From Pseudomonadota bacterium (lineage in GTDB: Bacteria; Oederibacteriota; Muellerivitia; Muellerivitales; Muellerivitaceae), in contig JAJPJW010000163.1 in NCBI GenBank assembly GCA_021324075.1, forward strand, positions 1 through 33,498: a DNA stretch of 33,498 nt, given 5' to 3'. Below are positions 28,701 through 33,498 of the stretch, piece after piece. Under the pieces are notes generated by a model. It saw nothing but the letters and a program-made list of their open reading frames with translations. It searched no databases and was not told the origin of the DNA. The position numbers were made by a program, and so were the translations under genes. The stretch's first letter is position 1. Each line of letters starts with the position of its first letter.

Positions 28701-31369
28701 GCGCCGGCGACCGAAAGGGTGGCCGCTCCGCCCTTGCCGCTTACGCCTGGAACCGTGTCGTCGTTGTACCCCCCCACACCGCCGTAAATGTACAACCGCG
28801 TCGGGATATAGTTTGAGGTCACGGTCAGGCCCGAAGCCGTTGAAAGGATGCCGTATCCGCCGTTCCCGCCGTTGGCCGAATCCGAATAACCGCCGGCACC
28901 GGCCTCGATGTCCAATCCGGCCGAGTCCAAGGAAACCGGTCCCGCCGACTGGAAAAAGGCGTTGCCGCCGTTGCCGCCGTTGCCCTGGCCGTAATCGTAG
29001 GCGCCTGCTCCGCCATAGATTTCGAAATAGGAAGGCTCGCCATTGGCACTGCTGTAGTAGTTCCCGGAAGTAAGGGCCAGGCTCCCCACCGAAACGAAAG
29101 CGTCCCCACCCGCGCCTTCGGTCATGCCTGTGTCGCCTGCGCCGTATTGGCCGTTCCCCCCGAGGACATAGAGGCTGGTGGAATCACCTGAAAGGCTGCC
29201 GGTGGAAACCAGGGTTGCGCCGCCTCCGTTGCCGCCCACACCGAAAAAGAAATCACCTTTCGAATAGCCCGCCTCACCGCCCGCGATGCTGACCGAGGAA
29301 GTGCCGTAAGCCGAATCCACCGCCAAGGAACCCACGGACATAAAGGCGCTTCCGCCGTTGCCGCCGATGGCCGAATCCGAATTGCCGCCCTGCCCCCCGC
29401 CCACGGAAACGAAGCCGGATTCGATGGAAGCCGGGCCGGACGAAAGAAGGGTCGCCTTGCCGCCATTGCCGCCATTGCCATCCGAACCGTCGAAGTTGGG
29501 GTCGTCCACGCCGCCCGTGCCGCCCTGGATTTGGAGGGAAGCCGGATTGCCCGTACTGTTGTAATGGTAGGTGTCGGAAAGGACCGAGAGGCTTCCGAAA
29601 GAAGCAAAAGCGTCGCCCCCCGAGCCTTCGGTCTGCCCGGTAAGCCCGAAACCGCTTCCCGCGTTGCCGCCCCGGACGATGGTGCTGGTGGAATCCGCCA
29701 AAAACCCGCCCGAAACCAACAGGGTGGCCGCGCCGCCGTTGCCTCCCAGGCCGTCAATGCCGTTCCAATTGAGGCTGCCGCCGTTGCCGCCCGTTAGATT
29801 CAGGAGTCCGTAACTGCTGTAGGCCGTCAGAGAAAAGTCCGCATGGACAGAAACCGCCGCAGCCCCGCCGTTGCTGCCGTTTCCGTAATCCGAATTACCG
29901 CCATTACCGCCGATAACGGAAATGGCGCTGGAATCCGCCAAGACTTGCCCCCCCACGGAAAGGGAAGCTAACCCGCCTGCCCCACCGTTGCCGCTGACAC
30001 CGATGGCATTGCCGCCGTTGCCGCCCGCAATGGAAACTCCCGAACCGGTGACATTCAAGCCTCCCACGGTGGCCGCCGCCGCACCACCCGCTCCGCCGTC
30101 ACCCCCGTTGTTATCCGTCCCGGCGCCGCCAAGGACGGCCACCAGGCTCGGGTCCACGGTCATCAGGCCGGCGGCGTTGATCGTCCCGTTGCCGCCGTCC
30201 CCCCCGTTGGTCGTTCCCGAAATCCCGGATAATTCAAGTCCGCTGTTGGTGACGTTCAAGTTGTTGCAGGATAGGGAATCCGAAGCACCCGTATTGCCGG
30301 CAAAGCTGCCGGGCAGGAATAATGCGCCGCCCCCCATAACGGAAAAATCCCCCGTGCCGGATACGGATCCAATATCGGCCATCAGGTTGCCGTTGGTGTC
30401 GATGGTCCCACCGTTGGTCCCGAGGGTGATGTTTTGATTCAGGATAAGGAAGTTGCTTCCGGCCTGCAGGGTTCCCCCGTTGAGGGTCAATTGGCCGCTC
30501 AGGCCCAGGTTGCTGTTGTTGCTGACGTTCACGATGCCGCCGTCGATTTCGGTGCCGCCCGTGTAGGTGTTGGAACCGGTCAAGGTGAGCGTGCCTGTGC
30601 CGATCTTGGTCAGGGAGGCGCCGGTGTAGCCGCTGTCACCGCCGTCGGAAAGGATGCCCGATAGGGCCGTGGACTGGTTGTCCGCGCCCGTTACCAGGTT
30701 GACCTGGCCCAGGTAGAAGCTGCCCGACCCGCCGATGGAACCCACCGTTACGGCGGTGCCCGCGACGAGCGAGGCGTTGCTGTCGCTGAAATCCACGTAA
30801 CCCGTGCCGTTGGCGATCAACTGGGAGTCACCGGGAGTGGCGTTCGAGTAGAAAAAAGTACGGGCCCCATTGCCCGTCGTGACCACCGAATTGCCCGCCG
30901 TCGAGCTGTCCGTAAAATAAATGTAGCCATTACTGGTGGAGGCGATATTGGCCTGGCCCGCGGTGGAGGTCCCGAAAAACCCTAGGTTCCCGCCGTTGAC
31001 GTTGAAGGTCTGGCCTGCGGCGTTGGAAAAGCCCAATCCAAAGAGGAACAAGGAGTTGGCGCCTGTATTGATGTTGTAGGCCTGGGCCCCCGGGTTGAAA
31101 ACAATGGAATCCAGGTTGACGTTACCGCTCAAGTTGACGGTGCTTTGGCCCAGTACATCGAAGGTGGCGATGTCCCCATTGCTTTGGGGAACCAAACCCA
31201 ATCCCCAGTTGCCGGGGGTGTTCCAGTCGTTCGTGGCTCCTGTCCAAACGTTCGCGACCGGAACGGCGGACGCCACACTGGCGGTCACCGCCAGCAGAAC
31301 TAATCCCCGGAGGATTTTGCCCACCCCCCAAGTCGGGATAGAAGAAACGATTTTCTTGGAAAAGGTCAT
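22721..31369 (-). CDS. Giant autotransporter-type protein with Gly/Asn-rich repeat passenger
   Basis: Start ATG 31369 with GGAGG SD; signal peptide; VWTGATNDWNTPGNWG; autotransporter-associated strand repeats (LTKIGTGTLTLTGSNTYTGGTEIDGGIVNV; LEKTGPGMLTLGASNSYSGATTLSGGVVDI); long GGNGG passenger; C-terminal beta domain (DDWGVFVSGAGNFGS...GVNFGF). Confidence 0.9.
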   Translation of the reverse strand: MTFSKKIVSSIPTWGVGKILRGLVLLAVTASVASAVPVANVWTGATNDWNTPGNWGLGLVPQSNGDIATFDVLGQSTVNLSGNVNLDSIVFNPGAQAYNINTGANSLFLFGLGFSNAAGQTFNVNGGNLGFFGTSTAGQANIASTSNGYIYFTDSSTAGNSVVTTGNGARTFFYSNATPGDSQLIANGTGYVDFSDSNASLVAGTAVTVGSIGGSGSFYLGQVNLVTGADNQSTALSGILSDGGDSGYTGASLTKIGTGTLTLTGSNTYTGGTEIDGGIVNVSNNSNLGLSGQLTLNGGTLQAGSNFLILNQNITLGTNGGTIDTNGNLMADIGSVSGTGDFSVMGGGALFLPGSFAGNTGASDSLSCNNLNVTNSGLELSGISGTTNGGDGGNGTINAAGLMTVDPSLVAVLGGAGTDNNGGDGGAGGAAAATVGGLNVTGSGVSIAGGNGGNAIGVSGNGGAGGLASLSVGGQVLADSSAISVIGGNGGNSDYGNGSNGGAAAVSVHADFSLTAYSSYGLLNLTGGNGGSLNWNGIDGLGGNGGAATLLVSGGFLADSTSTIVRGGNAGSGFGLTGQTEGSGGDAFASFGSLSVLSDTYHYNSTGNPASLQIQGGTGGVDDPNFDGSDGNGGNGGKATLLSSGPASIESGFVSVGGGQGGNSDSAIGGNGGSAFMSVGSLAVDSAYGTSSVSIAGGEAGYSKGDFFFGVGGNGGGATLVSTGSLSGDSTSLYVLGGNGQYGAGDTGMTEGAGGDAFVSVGSLALTSGNYYSSANGEPSYFEIYGGAGAYDYGQGNGGNGGNAFFQSAGPVSLDSAGLDIEAGAGGYSDSANGGNGGYGILSTASGLTVTSNYIPTRLYIYGGVGGYNDDTVPGVSGKGGAATLSVAGAVSIDSSNSVYVDGGSGNYGYGSAGMTQGTGGDAYASLGSLALTSNNYYNGNRNGNYSYFEVGGTTGGNDYGQGNGGNGGNGFFLSSGAVSLDSSELNVYGGGGGYTYYGGNSGNGGNAWTSIGGSLNVASTYNTSDFYVNGGGDGYVYNLGGANGVGGNGGGTGLIVDGAVSVDSSRIEWEAGSSSNGNGTVGVTEGSGGDAWVSVGSLSVASENYYNGLGHGQYTDIYLYGGSGGSDSDLGAGGNGGGATLLSAGGVSIDSSELQLEGGSAGSANGANGGSGGNGLLATNSNFTLTSTYNTGDLYLYSGNGGSNSGNNGSGLGGGSGSAGLWVSGAVSVDSAYADVDAYSAGSGYGTAGVTEGSGGSGWVSAGSFTLTSNNYYNGSQNGQYSDFYIYGGSGGSDSNLGVGGNGGGATLLSAGAVSIDSAYLDIDPSSGGNSAGGNGGNGGNGLLAVNSGFNLTSTYSTGELYIYGGNGGVNTDSNGLGLGGSGGSAGLWVSGPASMDSSYTEIYAYSAGSGYTGAGVTENAGGTGWVSVGSLTLTSNNYYQTYYDPVILRGNPVTGVGEYNEFYIYGGTGGSDHGSGNGGAGGNAVLLSSGGVSIDSAEIYAYSGYGGTSYGGNGGNGGYVLALMPNLTVTSTYNTGEFYLEGYYGGYNNGNQPGVSGNGGAATLLVSGAVSLDSSYAEIYGGGGYYGYGSAGMTEGSGGDGFVTLGSLTLTSDAYSHPITINGQPVSTNGHPVTAGSNAYFEVGGGSGAYDNAAGVGGNGGNGYFTTTTARLDNSELYVYGGSGGSSGSTGTAPTLNVSSGDSNNNYTAGNGSNSVAATLGGNGGNAFVSLDSTDLSNDGGLYFDPGTGGSGGNAGSGGYLQSSTYVTNEVLTAGNGGNTNLGGTGGQGGNLLASIGPVQMSNSAYLDLYSGSGGSGGSAGIASGITDDWYGSSLTVTGGTGGDNNTGGLGGAGGGASVSIASVSLDTSSNFYFEGSSGGSGGSAGDGGTAQLGYYGQTVTLTGGNGGDGNTGGIGGTGSAVTLALGALSFNHSTYGYFYGGSGGAGGDAGTGGGAYAGGACTFVTAQGGNGGNNNTGGLGGNGGDLDLNAGPVTFLNGAYAYFEAGSGGSGGEAGSGQYASVQSYADVPYYDYTSSSVTALGGNGGNDNTGGKGGNGGNANMAFGAVTMSGSYFYEYGGSGGSGGAAGQGNGSSVNGALNSNALNGVAGTGDVLGNGGNGGNAILNMASAGLTSSSYIDVYAGSGGSGTIRGNGGNAYVTIGSLNLADSNSYLGVYGGSGLVSGSAAVSIGSLNGAGYFYESGNTSTLQVGGGNFSGSVSSNSGLEKTGPGMLTLGASNSYSGATTLSGGVVDIQGDSSLGSSDTLLFNGGALQAGANLDTVQVATLLAPGGTVDVNGFAVTWDGNLSGTGALSVADSAGNGTLYLPTAFAYSGGTKLYSGTLLVGNTGSLGTGGVTVYGGTLRTSAGPMTIGVTGNYAQGSAGTLQLGLGGTTAGQWDLLNVGGTAVLGGKLQVVSYSGFTPTVGSSFQVVNATGVSGSFGTYSSAITGINLMPVYQATDVLLEAVPSDFASVATTGNGSQVGSALNGLWGDPKYYGLFAFLGTQTASQLAGDYNLIAPGGLVPIYQIGFSNAQAQAQLVGQRLEALMGGSGFGLGGSALHYNSGQEPMFAGILSAEEERMIAQAVKTDNAAPAASNQPSAAPAGADDWGVFVSGAGNFGSLTGSSNATGYNFSTGGMTAGMDRRFGHGMMAGLMLSFTQSGATTPDGTTVDVTGGQVGFYGGMQRDAVHLEALVSGGLNNYSTKRAALGGTADGSTQGVEYSGQLSGGYDFTVDQAKVGPFASGQYTYVQMNGFTETGSLAPASIPSQGEGSFLTDLGAKASKSLDMGGGFILSPNVSAAWEHVYQGNADSLNASLGTATSNFTVSGPSTGTDGILVGAGVNARFAAGLNGYLQYEGKLGITNYDSQSFDAGVNFGF
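24900..26330 (-). repeat. Short-period (about 195-225 bp) tandem coding repeats in the autotransporter
   Basis: Recurring GGNGGxxNTGGxGGxGG...SGGSGGxAG units; landmarks near 25190, 25415, 25605, 25800 and 25998 on the + strand. Confidence 0.75.
26510..29900 (-). repeat. Long-period (about 500 bp) coding superrepeats in the autotransporter
   Basis: The SLxLTSNNYY landmark recurs near 27051, 27551, 28051, 28559, 29054 and 29563 with a variant near 26520; each unit carries four SxxxxxSL/VDS-type arms. Confidence 0.8.
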
Positions 31370-31652
31370 CACAATCCTCCTGGCGGATAGGTGAATCAAG
31401 GAGTCATCAAGTTTGGATTTAGCGTTTAGATGTGGGAAGCCGGCTGCGGCTCAAAACCCCGGCAAAGCAGGAAAACCCTAAAGGTTATCTGTTTTCCTTG
31501 CTGCGATAACTTACCCCTTTTTGGGTAAAAGACAAGTTTTTCGTGACGGCCTTCCTCTTGATTTAACTTCCACAAAATCCCCGATCGTTTCATGACTTTA
31601 AGACCTTTGAACCTGTTAAAATCCGCCGAAATATTGTGAATTTAAGGAATTC

Positions 31653-32480
31653 ATGAACCCCTACCTGAAAACCGCGCTCCAGGCCGCCCGGAAAGCGGGC
31701 CAAATCCATAAAAAACACTACGGCCGGGTCCGCAACATCCGCTACAAGTCGAAGAACAAGCTCAACCTGGTCACGGAAGTGGACCAGCAGTGCGAAAAGG
31801 CCGCCCTTTCCCTTTTGCGCCGCGCCTTCCCCACCCACAACTTTTGGGGGGAAGAAAGCGGCCGGGACAGGGGCCAGTCCGATTTCACCTGGCTGGTGGA
31901 CCCCCTGGACGGCACCACCAACTATGCCCACGCCTATCCCTTCTTTTGCTGCTCCATCGCCCTGGTCCGCAAAGGCACGCCCCTGGTGGGGGTCATTTAC
32001 GACGCCCTTCGCGACGAATGCTTCACCGCCGAAAAGGGACGGGGGGCTTTCCTGAACGGGCGCCGGCTGGCCGTCTCCGCCACCAAAACCTTGGACGAAA
32101 GCCTGCTCTCCACCGGTTTCGCCTACGCCGTGCGGGAGACCCACTACAACCTGGACAACTTCCGGCAATTCGTCCTGAAAGCCCAGGGCGTCCGCCGCGA
32201 CGGTTCGGCGGCCATGAACCTGGCCTATGTGGCCGCGGGGCGCTTCGACGGCTTCTGGGAGAGGGGCATCCAGGCCTGGGACATGGCCGCGGGGGTCTTG
32301 ATGGTGGAGGAGGCGGGCGGCAAGGTGACCGACATCACCGGCAAACCCTTCGACCTGATGGCCGAGAACGCCCTGGCCAGCAACGGGAAGGTCCACGGTG
32401 CGGTTTTCAGGATCCTGAAAAAGGGCGGGGATGAAAAAAATTGGGCGGCCCATTGGGCCAAAAAACCTAGGCCAAAGTAA
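31653..32480 (+). CDS. Inositol monophosphatase family protein (SuhB-like)
   Basis: WLVDPLDGTTNYAHAYPFF, GVIYDALRDECFTAEKGRGAFLNG, WDMAAGVLMVEEAGGKVTD; SD AAGGA before ATG. Confidence 0.95.
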   Translation: MNPYLKTALQAARKAGQIHKKHYGRVRNIRYKSKNKLNLVTEVDQQCEKAALSLLRRAFPTHNFWGEESGRDRGQSDFTWLVDPLDGTTNYAHAYPFFCCSIALVRKGTPLVGVIYDALRDECFTAEKGRGAFLNGRRLAVSATKTLDESLLSTGFAYAVRETHYNLDNFRQFVLKAQGVRRDGSAAMNLAYVAAGRFDGFWERGIQAWDMAAGVLMVEEAGGKVTDITGKPFDLMAENALASNGKVHGAVFRILKKGGDEKNWAAHWAKKPRPK

Positions 32481-33237
32481 CGGTCGCGCCGATCCCCGCA
32501 CCCAGTTTCTGGGCGGCGTTGCCGCCGTTCACTGAAATTTCCAAATTCCCCGACGAACCCACCAGGGCCATCACCGTCCCCTTCTTGGCCTGGGCGTAAT
32601 GGGTGGCCAGGTTCAGGATCACCGCCTTGCCGATCTTGAGCCGGAAAGCCTTGGGCAGGTGCCTGGCTTCGAGGTTGGTGATGAGGTTGCCGAAGTGGTC
32701 CACCCACAACACCTGGCCCGTCCAGCCCTGGACCCCCTTGAAGGCCTTGGGGATCTCCCGCCAAATCCAGTTGTTTTGTTTCGTGCCCAGCCGGGCCAAG
32801 GGAACCCCCCCGGCCAGGTGGGCGGCGGCGGGCGCGAAGATGTCCCGGCCGTGGAAGGTGGCGCTGGGGTTGGGCAGCCGGTACTTTTTTTCCGTCAGCT
32901 CCACCACTTGTTCCATTCCCCAATGTTTCAGGGCCGCCGGGAAAAGGCCGTTGTCCGGCCCGACGAAGAAATGGCCCTTGCTCTTGAGGGCCACCGCCTT
33001 GCGGGAACTTCCCACGCCGGGGTCCACGACCGCCAAATGCACCGTACCCTTTGGAAAGTAGTCGATGGATGTTTTCAATAAGTAAGCGCCCGCCGTCACC
33101 GATTGGGGAGGCACTTCATGGGACAGGTCCACCAACCGGGCCTGGGGACAGATGGAAAGCATCACGCCCTTCATCACCCCCACGAAGGGGTCGCTGGTGC
33201 CGAAATCGGTGAGCAGGGTAATAACGGGGCTTTTCAT
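32467..33237 (-). CDS. SAM hydroxide adenosyltransferase (DUF62 family; related to SAM chlorinase/fluorinase)
   Basis: MKSPVITLLTDFGTSDPFVGVMKGVML, VHLAVVDPGVGSSRKAVAL, FVGPDNGLF, VDHFGNLITN. Start at 33237, not 33345. Confidence 0.92.
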   Translation of the reverse strand: MKSPVITLLTDFGTSDPFVGVMKGVMLSICPQARLVDLSHEVPPQSVTAGAYLLKTSIDYFPKGTVHLAVVDPGVGSSRKAVALKSKGHFFVGPDNGLFPAALKHWGMEQVVELTEKKYRLPNPSATFHGRDIFAPAAAHLAGGVPLARLGTKQNNWIWREIPKAFKGVQGWTGQVLWVDHFGNLITNLEARHLPKAFRLKIGKAVILNLATHYAQAKKGTVMALVGSSGNLEISVNGGNAAQKLGAGIGATVTLA

Positions 33238-33239
33238 TC

Positions 33240-33498
33240 TTATCCCGCCCAGCCGGCGAGGAATTCCTCGATCAAAAGCGGCAGGTCGTCGTGGTATCCG
33301 CCCTGCAGCAGGGCAAAAACCGGGAAGCCGGCTTGCGCCAGCCACTGGCCCATTTTGCGGTAGTCCTTGCGCGCCAGGCCGAACTGGGTGAGGGGGTCCT
33401 TCTCATAGGTATCGAAGCCCATGGAAACGCCGACCAGGTCCGGCTTGAAGGCCCGCAGGCGTTTCACCGCATCCGCCATGGCCGGAAAATAGTCCCCA
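33240..33498 (-). CDS. Histone deacetylase/AcuC superfamily protein, C-terminal part (5' end outside window)
   Basis: FKPDLVGVSMGFDTYEKDPLTQFGLARKDYRKMGQWL...FALLQGGYHDDLPLLIEEFLAGW; frame is open to the window edge. Confidence 0.85.
   Translation of the reverse strand, partial: GDYFPAMADAVKRLRAFKPDLVGVSMGFDTYEKDPLTQFGLARKDYRKMGQWLAQAGFPVFALLQGGYHDDLPLLIEEFLAGWAG

Noticed and set aside
24900-29900. Dense short GCCGCCGTTGCC-type repeats that could look like a CRISPR or satellite array
   Set aside because: They keep one open frame encoding GGNGG-rich beta-helix units; spacing is not CRISPR-like and there are no unique spacers or cas genes.
31439-31501. Firm c-di-GMP riboswitch call
   Set aside because: Only loose similarity; the conserved core was not found, so it is left as a structured-leader finding.
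1-33498. tRNA, rRNA, integrase or transposase genes and prophage/defence modules
   Set aside because: No cloverleaf, rRNA motif, transposase/integrase motif or defence domain was recognised by reading; this is not a computed exclusion.

Overview
GC-rich bacterial window, almost fully coding, mostly on the minus strand. Left edge: a lepA-lepB-hemW housekeeping operon (read right to left; hemW is truncated by the window). Centre: a compact minus-strand cluster of three large outer-membrane-type proteins, each with an SLH-like N-terminus, an Ala/Pro-rich linker and a terminal Phe, bracketed by three paralogous lipoproteins with a CBM/jelly-roll-like domain. Next comes a 1.47-kaa ORF that joins an RlmD/RumA-type RNA uracil methyltransferase to a Pro/Glu-rich linker, a TM segment and a large glycosidase-like exported domain. 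Diverging from it is an outer-membrane beta-barrel protein, followed by a membrane-anchored CBM-like protein and a LacI-family regulator. Right part: a giant (~2,880 aa) autotransporter with two tiers of Gly/Asn-rich repeats (~500-bp and ~195-bp periods), an inositol-monophosphatase family gene, a SAM hydroxide adenosyltransferase (DUF62) gene and a truncated histone-deacetylase/AcuC family gene. Notable non-coding items: heptamer-periodic repeats directly abutting stop codons, two good terminators, and palindromes plus a candidate operator upstream of lacI. No tRNA, rRNA, CRISPR or transposase was recognised. All functional calls come from reading motifs; no database search was run.
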